A DNA stretch of 64,000 bases, taken from contig NZ_LWCU01000054.1 in the NCBI RefSeq assembly GCF_001650405.1, forward strand, positions 1 through 64,000, given 5' to 3'. Source of the DNA: Microbacterium sp. H83. Lineage in GTDB: Bacteria > Actinomycetota > Actinomycetes > Actinomycetales > Microbacteriaceae. Positions 48,477 to 57,166 of the stretch are shown here, piece after piece. Numbering within the stretch: position 1 is the first letter of the stretch; each line of letters opens with the position of its first letter. The notes beneath the pieces were generated by a model. The model made no database searches, was not told where the DNA came from, and worked only from the letters and a program-made list of their open reading frames with translations. A program made the translations under genes and the position numbers.

Positions 48477-49955
48477 ATGTCCGCCGTCGACACCGGATCG
48501 ATCACCACGCCGCCGCCCGCCGCGAACGGAGAGATCTCGCGCAGCGACATGCGGGTGATCTGGCTCCTCCTCGTCGCCGCCTTCGTCGCGATCCTCAACG
48601 AGACCACGATGGGCATCGCGATCCCGCACCTGAACGAGGACCTCGGCATCCCGCCGGAGCTCGGTCAGTGGCTGACGAGCGCCTTCATGCTCACGATGGC
48701 GGTGGTGATCCCGACCACCGGCTTCATCCTGCAGCGGTTCACGACGCGCCAGGTGTTCATCGCGGCGATGATCTCCTTCTCCCTGGGGACGCTCGTCGCC
48801 CTCGTGGCGCCCGGCTTCGCCGTGCTCCTAGTCGGACGCGTCATCCAGGCCGCCGGCACCGGCATCATGATGCCGCTGCTGATGACGACGATCATGAACG
48901 TCGTGCCGCCGCAGTCCCGCGGGCGCATGATGGGTCGCGTCGGTCTCGTCATCTCCCTCGCCCCCGCGATCGGCCCCACGCTGGCCGGCGCAGTGCTCGA
49001 GACGCTCAACTGGCGAGCGCTCTTCGCGATCGTCCTGCCCATCGCGATCGTCTCGCTCCTCATGGGCGCGAAGTGGATGACGAACCTGGGCGAGACCCGC
49101 AGGGTCCCCCTCGACGTGCTCTCGATCCCGCTCGCCGCCCTCGGGTTCGGCGGCATCGTCTTCGGACTCAGCCAGTTCGGCGGCCACGGCGGCTCGGGCG
49201 AGACGGCGGGCATCGTCTCTCTGGTCGTCGGCGCCGCGTCGCTGGCGCTTTTCGTGTGGCGCCAGCTCGTGCTGCAGCGCGTCGACGACGCGCTCCTCGA
49301 CCTCCGCGTGTTCCGCTCCACGAACTTCACGCTCTCCGTCATCATCATGACGATCCTGGCGCTGTCGATGTTCGGAACCCTCACCCTGCTGCCGCAGTAC
49401 CTGCAGAACGTCGCCGGTCTCAACGCGCTCGAGTCGGGTCTGATCCTGCTCCCCGGCTCGGTGCTGATGGGTCTGCTCGGTCCGGTCATGGGCCGCGTGT
49501 ACGACGCTCGGGGCACGCGCCCGCTGCTGATCCCCGGCACCGTCCTCGTGTCGGCCTCGCTCTTCTTCTACTCGACGGTCGGCGAGCACACGGTCTGGTG
49601 GGTCCTCATCATCGTCCAGGCGGCCATGTCCGTCGGGCTCGCGATGTCCTTCACGCCGCTGTTCTCGGCGTCGCTCGGCTCGCTGCAGCGCTCGCTCTAC
49701 TCCCACGGCTCGGCCGTGCTGAACACGCTGCAGCAGGTCGGCGGCGCGGCCGGCGTCGCGGTGCTGACGGTCACCTACTCCGCCATCCTGCACGCGGGTG
49801 AGGACGAAGGGCTGTCGACGGCCGTCGCCGGAGCGCCGGGCGCGCGGATGGCGTTCTTGATCGCGGCGATCATCTCGCTCGCGGCCGTCGCGCTGAGCGC
49901 CTTCGTCAGCAAACCGGCCGACGACGTGGCGGGAGGCATGCCCGCCGGTCACTGA
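48477..49955 (+). CDS. MFS exporter, DHA2/EmrB-QacA type
   Basis: The 492-residue protein has about 14 transmembrane helices. It carries the DHA2 motif D1-like LNETTMGIAIPHLNEDLGIP, WLTSAFMLTMAVVIPTTGF and the motif C region GPTLAGAV. ATG 48477 (MSAVDTGSIT) has an AGGAGG ribosome-binding site. A TACGCT sequence at 48415-48420 is a plausible -10. It is divergent from the ABC exporter. The substrate is not known; drug efflux is the usual role of the family. Confidence 0.88.
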   Translation: MSAVDTGSITTPPPAANGEISRSDMRVIWLLLVAAFVAILNETTMGIAIPHLNEDLGIPPELGQWLTSAFMLTMAVVIPTTGFILQRFTTRQVFIAAMISFSLGTLVALVAPGFAVLLVGRVIQAAGTGIMMPLLMTTIMNVVPPQSRGRMMGRVGLVISLAPAIGPTLAGAVLETLNWRALFAIVLPIAIVSLLMGAKWMTNLGETRRVPLDVLSIPLAALGFGGIVFGLSQFGGHGGSGETAGIVSLVVGAASLALFVWRQLVLQRVDDALLDLRVFRSTNFTLSVIIMTILALSMFGTLTLLPQYLQNVAGLNALESGLILLPGSVLMGLLGPVMGRVYDARGTRPLLIPGTVLVSASLFFYSTVGEHTVWWVLIIVQAAMSVGLAMSFTPLFSASLGSLQRSLYSHGSAVLNTLQQVGGAAGVAVLTVTYSAILHAGEDEGLSTAVAGAPGARMAFLIAAIISLAAVALSAFVSKPADDVAGGMPAGH

Positions 49956-50017
49956 CCGGCGGCCGCCGACGGGCGATGGGGCACGGGGCGAGCCGCTCTG
50001 CGGCCCGGTGCCGACGA

Positions 50018-50161
50018 CTACGGCGTCTTGGGCGCCGGGATGTGGCACACGCCGCCGCTGCAGTAGCCGGCCGCGCTGTCGTCGAGCAGGTTCGATGCAC
50101 CCGGGAGCGGCTCGAGCACCGAGGGTGCGACGTGCTCCGAGGGGACCTGTGTCGTGGACAT
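50018..50161 (-). CDS. 47-residue peptide with C-terminal Cys-x4-Cys-His motif, unknown
   Basis: The small frame starts MSTTQVPSEHVAPSVLEPLP and ends with GYCSGGVCHIPAPKTP. Support for its being a gene is a TACCAT hexamer six bases before ATG 50161, the same leaderless module as its neighbours. It is divergent from the AhpD-like gene, about 80 bases from that gene's predicted transcription start. The Cys-Ser-Gly-Gly-Val-Cys-His segment could bind metal, form a disulfide or be modified. No RiPP maturation gene is nearby. I do not recognise the family. Confidence 0.5.
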   Translation of the reverse strand: MSTTQVPSEHVAPSVLEPLPGASNLLDDSAAGYCSGGVCHIPAPKTP

Positions 50162-50167
50162 CCTTCG

Positions 50168-50173
50168 ATGGTA
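50168..50173 (-). promoter_or_regulatory. -10 hexamer of a leaderless transcript (Cys peptide)
   Basis: TACCAT on the minus strand, spacer CGAAGG, then ATG 50161. Confidence 0.5.
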
Positions 50174-50229
50174 CGCCTGATGACGGGCAGTGGCGTCGGC
50201 GGGGGCTTCCGCACGCCCTGACCGCGGCG

Positions 50230-50235
50230 TAGGGT
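50230..50235 (+). promoter_or_regulatory. Predicted -10 of the AhpD-like gene
   Basis: TAGGGT is followed after six bases by ATG 50242, which is in frame with the gene. Either a leaderless 220-residue form starts there or the mRNA has a 57-base leader to ATG 50299. Confidence 0.45.
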
Positions 50236-50298
50236 CGCCTGATGCGCGGCGGCGCACGCCGAGCGCGGCCGCACCGGCGGGCATGCGAAGGAGCAGCC

Positions 50299-50904
50299 AT
50301 GATCATCAGCACCCCTGATCTCTCCACCGCAGACGGGCACGTCGCGGAGATGTTCGCCGAGGATGTCGCCGAGGACGGCTTCGTGTTCGGCCACACGCGC
50401 GCGATGGCGGTCAACCCCGAGGCGCACGCCGCCTTCGAGGCGCTGATCCGGGCGATCATCCCCTCCCTCGGGGTGCGCGTGTACGAGGCCGCGACGCTCG
50501 GAGCGGCGCGCGCGATCGGGTCGCCGCATTGCCTGCTGGCTCACGGCAGGAAGTCGCTGCGCGCGGGAGTGCTGACGGAGGCGGGTCTGCGCGCCTTCGC
50601 CGAGGGCGACGACTCCGGGTTCAGCGAGGCGGAGCAGGCGGTGATCCGCTTCTCGACGCGCCTGTCGACGACACCGGCCCTGATGACGGACGAGGACGCG
50701 CAGGAGCTCAGGGACGCCGGGTTCAGCGACCGTCAGATCGTCGACATCGCTCTGGCCGCCGCCGCCCGCAACCACTTCAGCCGAGCGCTTCTCGCCCTCG
50801 CCGTGCCCGTCGACACTCTGCCCGGCCTCGATCGATCGCTCAGCACCGCGCTGATCGGCATTACCGGAACCGGGGCGGAGGCACAACGGCCAGCGGACCG
50901 ATAG
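50299..50904 (+). CDS. Carboxymuconolactone decarboxylase / AhpD-like protein
   Basis: The 201-residue helical protein has two AhpD-like halves. The active-site segment reads SPHCLLAHG, so the first Cys of the AhpD CxxC is Ser while the second Cys and the His remain. This makes a classic CxxC disulfide peroxidase cycle unlikely. ATG 50299 (MIISTPDLST) has a strong AAGGAG ribosome-binding site; an in-frame ATG at 50242 adds a basic 19-residue extension. It is divergent from the Cys peptide gene. Redox function is inferred. Confidence 0.75.
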   Translation: MIISTPDLSTADGHVAEMFAEDVAEDGFVFGHTRAMAVNPEAHAAFEALIRAIIPSLGVRVYEAATLGAARAIGSPHCLLAHGRKSLRAGVLTEAGLRAFAEGDDSGFSEAEQAVIRFSTRLSTTPALMTDEDAQELRDAGFSDRQIVDIALAAAARNHFSRALLALAVPVDTLPGLDRSLSTALIGITGTGAEAQRPADR

Positions 50905-50915
50905 GCGCTCTCCCC

Positions 50916-50921
50916 TACCGT
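50916..50921 (+). promoter_or_regulatory. -10 hexamer of a leaderless transcript (acyltransferase)
   Basis: TACCGT, spacer GGACGT, then GTG 50928, in the 23-base gap after the AhpD-like gene. Confidence 0.55.
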
Positions 50922-50927
50922 GGACGT

Positions 50928-51512
50928 GTGCTCAAGAGACTCCTGGCCCGTCTGTTCTGGCTCTTCAGTCGCTGGCGGCTGACGGCTGATGGCGTCCCCA
51001 CCCGACCCACGATCCTGATCGGCGCTCCGCACACCTCGAACTGGGACTTCGTCCTGATGCTCGCGATCGCCTGGCGGCTCGGGATCGAGGTGCACTGGCT
51101 CGGCAAGAGCAGCCTGTTCCGAGGCTGGCGAGGCCCCGTCATGCGCCGCCTCGGAGGCATCTCGGTGGACCGCTCCGACCCGGCACGGGTCGTGGGCGAC
51201 GTGGTCGCTCACGTGCACGAGGGGCGCGTCTTCGGACTCGTGATCACACCCGACGGCACGCGCGGCGGCAACACCCACTGGAAGTCCGGCTTCTACCGCA
51301 TCGCCAGGGAGACGGGAATGCCCGTGACCCTGGGGTTCGTCGATCGCACCACCATGACGACCGGCCTCGGGCCGACGCTCGACCTCAGCGGTGACGTCGG
51401 CGCCGATATGGACCGGATCCGGGCGTTCTATGCGGACAAGGCGGGTCTCCGCCCGGAACGGCGAACGGTCCCGCGCCTGCGCGAGGAGACCGACGGCTCC
51501 TCGGCCACCTGA
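50928..51512 (+). CDS. PlsC-like 1-acyl-glycerol-phosphate acyltransferase family protein
   Basis: The 194-residue protein has the HxxxxD motif of glycerolipid acyltransferases in APHTSNWDF (about residues 32-40), followed by LGKSSLFRGWRGPVMRRLGG, the PDGTRGG acyl-acceptor motif and KSGFYRIA. An N-terminal amphipathic/hydrophobic helix probably attaches it to the membrane. It could act on lysophosphatidate or another envelope lipid. GTG 50928 is set by the TACCGT box. Confidence 0.8.
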   Translation: MLKRLLARLFWLFSRWRLTADGVPTRPTILIGAPHTSNWDFVLMLAIAWRLGIEVHWLGKSSLFRGWRGPVMRRLGGISVDRSDPARVVGDVVAHVHEGRVFGLVITPDGTRGGNTHWKSGFYRIARETGMPVTLGFVDRTTMTTGLGPTLDLSGDVGADMDRIRAFYADKAGLRPERRTVPRLREETDGSSAT

Positions 51513-51521
51513 GTCGAGCGG

Positions 51522-51743
51522 TCAGCCCTCCGCGGACTCCTCGTCCACCTGCGCCTCGGCATCGGCGCGAGCGTAGTCGAGGTCGGTCTGCGACAGCGTC
51601 TCCTGCATCCCGACGACGGCGCCCGTGAGCGAGCGGATCTCCTCTCGGGCCAGGTCACCCACATGCGGAGCATGCTCGAGCACGTCCACGCGCGCCGCGA
51701 CGGACAGCTCCGGCCACCACTCGCGGATCGGCGGCAGAGTCAT
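51522..51743 (-). CDS. Small acidic protein, unknown function
   Basis: The 73-residue protein (MTLPPIREWWPELSVAARVD...) is mainly helical and acidic, ending DEESAEG. A very strong GGGAGGGAGG ribosome-binding site just before ATG 51743 supports it as a gene. It is divergent from the DUF6328 gene. I do not recognise the family. Confidence 0.55.
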   Translation of the reverse strand: MTLPPIREWWPELSVAARVDVLEHAPHVGDLAREEIRSLTGAVVGMQETLSQTDLDYARADAEAQVDEESAEG

Positions 51744-51845
51744 CGCCTCCCTCCCCCATGGGGGACCGCGGATCGGCGCTTCGTGCCGATGTGCTCACGC
51801 GCAACCGGCTGGACAGCGAGGAACCGCTCCCGGGAGACTTGCGTC

Positions 51846-52367
51846 ATGACTCCGGAAGAACCTCCGCCCCTGCCGGTCGCGCACGACGATCGCGAGGACG
51901 GCCGTGACGAGACGCCCAACGAGCGCGCGGACCGCAACTGGGACGAGCTCCTCCAGGAGCTGCGGGTCATGCAGACGGGAACGCAGATCCTCACGGGATT
52001 CCTCCTCGCCGTGGCCTTCCAGCCTCGTTTCGAGGACATGGACGTGTTCCAACGGGATGTGTACGTGGTTCTGGTGGCCCTCGCGGCCCTTGCGACCATT
52101 CTCGCTCTCGCGCCGGTCGGGATGCACCGGGCGCTGTTCGGCCGACGTCGCAAGCCCGAGCTCGTGAAGGTCGCCACTCGGATCGTGAAGATCGATCTCG
52201 TGGTGATCGCCGCCCTCACCATCGGGGTGACCACCCTCATCATCGACTTCACCGTCGGCCGCACGGCCGGCGTGATCGCTCTCATCGCCTCCGTGGTGGC
52301 GGTCGGGCTGCTGTGGCTCCTGCTCCCGCGGATGATCCGCCGAGCGCTCAGCCGCCGCGATACCTGA
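51846..52367 (+). CDS. DUF6328 family membrane protein
   Basis: The 173-residue protein has an acidic Pro-rich N-terminus, then the motif NWDELLQELRVMQTGTQILTG in the first helix and GFLLAVAFQPRF, as in DUF6328 proteins. Four transmembrane helices are visible (about 43-60, 75-95, 120-138, 142-160). Function is unknown. ATG 51846 follows a GGGAGA sequence. Confidence 0.75.
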   Translation: MTPEEPPPLPVAHDDREDGRDETPNERADRNWDELLQELRVMQTGTQILTGFLLAVAFQPRFEDMDVFQRDVYVVLVALAALATILALAPVGMHRALFGRRRKPELVKVATRIVKIDLVVIAALTIGVTTLIIDFTVGRTAGVIALIASVVAVGLLWLLLPRMIRRALSRRDT

Positions 52368-52388
52368 CCGCCACCGCGCGAGGAAGGA

Positions 52389-52949
52389 TCAGCTGCCGGC
52401 GGGATTCCGGTTCTCCGCGCTGACCATCCAGGCGAACTGCTCGAGGCTCTCGATCACCGCGTGCAGGATGTCCGCGGACGTCGGGTCCTCGTCGTCGACC
52501 TCGTCGTGCACGCTGCGCATCGTGCCGACGACGGCATCCAGACGCGCGGTGATGAGATCGATCGTGTCGGTGGTCGAGACCTCGCCGGACGGGAAGGCCG
52601 GGAGCGTCGTGGTCTCCGCGATCGTGTCGGTGCGTCCGTCGGGGACGGCGTGCAGCGCGCGCATCCGCTCGGCGACCGTGTCGCTGAAGGTGCGAGCCGC
52701 GTCGATGATCTCATCGAGCTGGCGGTGGGTGTCGCGGAAGTTCCGTCCGACGACGTTCCAGTGGGCCTGCTTGCCCTGCAACGACAGCTCGACGAGATCG
52801 ACGAGCACCGCCTGCAGATTGGCGGCGAGCGTCGGAGAGGCCGTGAAGCCCTTCTCCGCGTTCTGACGCCGTGTGGTCTTCGCGCCGCGCTTGGTCGGGG
52901 TCCCCGAGCTGGTCTTCTTCTCAGCGGTCGTCTTCTTGTTCTCAGCCAT
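52389..52949 (-). CDS. dps: Dps-family DNA-binding ferritin
   Basis: The 186-residue protein is a Dps: the ferroxidase ligands lie in LQGKQAHWNVVGRNFRDTH and the following RQLDEIIDAA helix, with the remaining residues of the four-helix bundle after it. The first ~33 residues form a Lys/Thr/Arg-rich tail (MAENKKTTAEKKTSSGTPTK) suited to DNA binding. Dps dodecamers store iron and protect DNA under oxidative stress. AGGAGG lies upstream of ATG 52949. It is divergent from a GNAT gene. Confidence 0.9.
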   Translation of the reverse strand: MAENKKTTAEKKTSSGTPTKRGAKTTRRQNAEKGFTASPTLAANLQAVLVDLVELSLQGKQAHWNVVGRNFRDTHRQLDEIIDAARTFSDTVAERMRALHAVPDGRTDTIAETTTLPAFPSGEVSTTDTIDLITARLDAVVGTMRSVHDEVDDEDPTSADILHAVIESLEQFAWMVSAENRNPAGS

Positions 52950-53054
52950 GTGGTGTGCCTCCTGACCGCGACGGTATCGACGCCGTGCCGACGGATCGAG
53001 GGGGTTGACACTGCTGAGTCCGAGGCTCGAAGGTGGCGTCCGGGAGGAACACGG

Positions 53055-53555
53055 ATGACACAGGACGAGCACGGGCCGGAGGTCGTCATCGCACCGATCG
53101 GCGAGACGGATGCCGGCGAGGTGATGACACTGCAGCGGGCGGCTTTCGTATCGGAGGCCCAGATCTACGGCAGCGCCGACATGCCGCCGCTGACGCAGAC
53201 TCTGACGGAGGTGGAGGCCGAGCTGCGGAATGGCAGCGGCCTCACCGCACGGATCGCCGGACGACTGGTCGGCGCGATCCGCTACGTGGAGGATGACGGG
53301 GTGCTCCTGATCGGACGCATCGCGATCGCGCCCGACATGCAGGGCGAGGGATTGGGTCGCACACTGCTCGACGCCGCGGAGAAGCAGTCGTCGGCTGACG
53401 TCGCCGAGCTCTTCACCGGCAGCCTCAGCGAGGCGAACATCCGACTGTACGAGGCCTGCGGCTATCGCGAGAGCCAGAGGATCCCCGAGGGAGACGGCAC
53501 GGAGCAGGTCTTCCTGAGAAAGCCTCTGCGTCAGGTGGGAGACCCCTCCGAATAG
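53055..53555 (+). CDS. GNAT-family N-acetyltransferase
   Basis: The 166-residue protein has the GNAT core with the acetyl-CoA loop IAIAPDMQGEGLGRTLLDAAE and the LYEACGYRES motif near the C-terminus. A GGGAGG ribosome-binding site precedes ATG 53055. A perfect TTGACA (53005-53010) lies upstream but no matching -10 is apparent. The substrate is unknown. Confidence 0.85.
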   Translation: MTQDEHGPEVVIAPIGETDAGEVMTLQRAAFVSEAQIYGSADMPPLTQTLTEVEAELRNGSGLTARIAGRLVGAIRYVEDDGVLLIGRIAIAPDMQGEGLGRTLLDAAEKQSSADVAELFTGSLSEANIRLYEACGYRESQRIPEGDGTEQVFLRKPLRQVGDPSE

Positions 53556-53646
53556 GCGCGTCGGGTTGAAACCCCGAGCGCGGATGCGGAATCGTGGCCC
53601 GGACACGTCGCGACCGCCTCGTGTCCGCAACCGGAAGGAGAGTCTC

Positions 53647-53946
53647 GTGCTCACCCTCACCGATAACGCAACCGCCATCGTGAACACTCTCGTCAGTCGT
53701 CAGACCGACGCGTCCGACGCGGGCCTTCGCATCCATTCGACTCCGGCTCCGGGCCCCGACGGCGGCGCGCGCCTGGCCGTGCTGGTCACGCCCGACCCCG
53801 ATCCCGCCGACCAGGTCGTCGAGGTGTCGGGCACGCGCCTGTTCCTCGATGAGACCGCGGCAGCCGCACTCGACGACAAGATCCTCGACGCCGGCGTGGA
53901 CGACGAGGGAGCCGTGTCGTTCGCGGTGCTCCCGCAGGCCGTCTGA
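53647..53946 (+). CDS. HesB/IscA-like protein lacking cysteines
   Basis: The 99-residue protein matches the Fe-S biosynthesis (HesB/IscA) fold, with LTLTDNATAIVNTLV at the N-terminus and GTRLFLDETAAAALDDKILD in the middle. It contains no cysteine, whereas A-type carriers need three. It therefore cannot bind a cluster in the usual way. GTG 53647 follows AAGGAGAG. The neighbours are stress-type genes. Function is unknown. Confidence 0.7.
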   Translation: MLTLTDNATAIVNTLVSRQTDASDAGLRIHSTPAPGPDGGARLAVLVTPDPDPADQVVEVSGTRLFLDETAAAALDDKILDAGVDDEGAVSFAVLPQAV

Positions 53947-54064
53947 CTCACGATCCACCGGATGCCGCGGCTCGTCGGAGCCGCGGCATCCGCGCGTCCA
54001 GCCGTCGTGCGTAGGCTGGTGGTGGACGCATGATCGCCGTGCGCCGAGAGAGGAACCTCCGCTC

Positions 54065-54409
54065 ATGAAGGTCGCCCTGCTGCGCCGGTTCATCGTGCTC
54101 GCCGACACGCTGCACTTCCCGCGCGCCGCCGAGCAGCTCGAGATCCCGCTGGCGTCGCTCTACACGTCGCTCGACAAGCTCGAGGACGAGGTGGGGCACA
54201 TCCTCATCAAGCGCGAGGGCACCCCGCGGCTCACGAGCGTCGGCGAGCTGTTCCTCGTCGAGGCGCGGGCCACGGTCGCCGCCGCTCCCCCTCCGGCGCC
54301 GAAGACCGCGCCTCCCGCCGGCGGCAAGGCGAAGGCATCCAAGGGCAAGGGCCGCGCGCCCATCGTCAAGGGGCAGCCGAAGCCCTACAAGAAGCGTCAG
54401 GGCCGCTGA
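54065..54409 (+). CDS. LysR-type HTH protein without effector domain, with basic tail
   Basis: The 114-residue protein has a LysR-like winged HTH (about 1-65; RRFIVLADTLHFPRAAEQLE, SLYTSLDKLEDEVG) and then a tail rich in Ala, Pro, Lys and Gly ending GQPKPYKKRQGR. The ~220-residue effector-binding domain of LysR regulators is absent, with no sign of a frameshift remnant downstream because the ABC-F gene ends one base after its stop. It may be a small DNA-binding or nucleoid-associated protein. GAGAGGAACCTCC before ATG 54065 can serve as ribosome-binding site. Confidence 0.75.
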   Translation: MKVALLRRFIVLADTLHFPRAAEQLEIPLASLYTSLDKLEDEVGHILIKREGTPRLTSVGELFLVEARATVAAAPPPAPKTAPPAGGKAKASKGKGRAPIVKGQPKPYKKRQGR

Positions 54410-54410
54410 G

Positions 54411-56075
<1,665 letters not shown>

Positions 56076-56137
56076 CAGACAATCCTCTCAGGCGCGACGC
56101 CTGTTCCGAGCGCCGTCGCGGCCGCTCCCCGGTCGGG

Positions 56138-56698
56138 TCAGTCCCAGTCCAGGTACTCCTCGATGATCACGCCGGTCTCGATCGGGTGATGCATCGGGAA
56201 GAGGTGGTCGCCGGCGATGGTCTTGATGCTGGCGCGATCCGGGATCGACGACCGGAGCGCCTCCGCCGTGGACGCCGGGGTGTCGATGTCCTCCGTGCCC
56301 TGGACGATCAGGACGGGGATCGCCGGCGCGACCTCGATGTCGACGTCTTCGACTCCGAGGAGCAGCAGGCCGTTGGCGCGGTCAGGGTGCGCGGCGACCA
56401 GCGCGCGGGCGATGGTGCCGCCGAAGCCGTGACCGCCGATCCAGGTGTCCTCGATGCCGACGTGGTCGATCACCGCGATGGCGTCCTCCACGCGCTCGTC
56501 GAGCGTCGCGTCGCCGTCCCGATGTCCGATGCGCAGCACGTGGAAGCCGGCCTCCTCGGCGAGGTAGTGCGCCGCCACGCCCAGCACGTCGGCGGCGAGT
56601 CCCTGCTCCTGGATGAGCACCAGCTTGACGGGGCCGTCGCCCTCGTCGGCGAAGGGGATCGCGCGGCCGTCCGGCTCGAAGATCTGCGTGTCGGTCAT
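56138..56698 (-). CDS. Alpha/beta-hydrolase fold protein, nucleophile Ser replaced
   Basis: The 186-residue protein has a short alpha/beta-hydrolase core. At the nucleophile elbow the usual G-x-S-x-G reads IGGHGFGGTIA, with Gly where Ser should be. The acid and histidine regions (VQGTEDIDTPA, GDHLFPM) remain recognisable. It may be inactive or use another mechanism. ATG 56698 follows CGAGGAG; a TACGCT element at 56740-56745 is a plausible -10. It is 62 bases upstream of the ABC-F gene and may be co-transcribed with it. Confidence 0.75.
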   Translation of the reverse strand: MTDTQIFEPDGRAIPFADEGDGPVKLVLIQEQGLAADVLGVAAHYLAEEAGFHVLRIGHRDGDATLDERVEDAIAVIDHVGIEDTWIGGHGFGGTIARALVAAHPDRANGLLLLGVEDVDIEVAPAIPVLIVQGTEDIDTPASTAEALRSSIPDRASIKTIAGDHLFPMHHPIETGVIIEEYLDWD

Positions 56699-56762
56699 GG
56701 GCGTGCGGCTCCTCGGTCGATCGTCAGGGGTCGCTCTCCAGCGTATCCTGTGGGTCCGCATC

Positions 56763-56789
56763 GGCTCCGGCCGGTTGCCGGCCGGAGCC
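56763..56789 (-). terminator. GC-rich hairpin after the 99-residue membrane protein gene
   Basis: A perfect 12-bp stem (56763-56774 with 56778-56789) with a TTG loop lies 14 bases beyond the stop of the gene at 56804. No U-run follows, so it may act as a weak or Rho-assisted terminator. Confidence 0.6.
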
Positions 56790-56803
56790 GTCCGCGGTGA
56801 GGA

Positions 56804-57103
56804 TCAGGCCGAGCGCTCCGCACCATCCGTCTGCTGACGCAGCATCGAACGGACGCCGACGAGGACACTCCCGGCGGTGAGGAACACGACACCGAGGCAC
56901 AGCAGGATCACACCGACCCATGCCATGAGCACTGCGTCCCCTTCCGCGGACACGACGGTCACGAACGGCTGCATGGCGACCGTGATGAAGGCGCCGACCG
57001 CGAGCAGGAACGGCGCGGACACGAGCATCCAGACAGCCGCGGTGGGCACCCGAGGGCGAGCGGGCGTCACCGCGGCACCGTGAGTCGAGGAGGAGGTGGT
57101 CAT
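56804..57103 (-). CDS. Small two-helix membrane protein
   Basis: The 99-residue protein has a Thr/Ser/Pro-rich N-terminus and two transmembrane helices (about 24-45 and 58-84) with a short charged C-terminus. ATG 57103 lies six bases after a TAGGAT box. No family was recognised. Confidence 0.6.
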   Translation of the reverse strand: MTTSSSTHGAAVTPARPRVPTAAVWMLVSAPFLLAVGAFITVAMQPFVTVVSAEGDAVLMAWVGVILLCLGVVFLTAGSVLVGVRSMLRQQTDGAERSA

Positions 57104-57109
57104 CCGGCC

Positions 57110-57115
57110 ATCCTA
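57110..57115 (-). promoter_or_regulatory. -10 hexamer of a leaderless transcript (two-helix membrane protein)
   Basis: TAGGAT on the minus strand, spacer GGCCGG, then ATG 57103. Confidence 0.55.
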
Positions 57116-57166
57116 GGGAGTGAGTGCGCCGCCTGTGCCACGGCGTCGACGACGCACGGCTGCGCG

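Noticed and set aside
50018..50161. RiPP precursor (mycofactocin- or lanthipeptide-like)
   Set aside because: No radical SAM, YcaO, LanB/C/M or protease gene is near, and the C-terminus does not match the mycofactocin precursor. It is kept only as an unknown peptide.
53005..53010. TTGACA as a -35 box for the GNAT gene
   Set aside because: No acceptable -10 lies 15-19 bases downstream, so I did not call a promoter.
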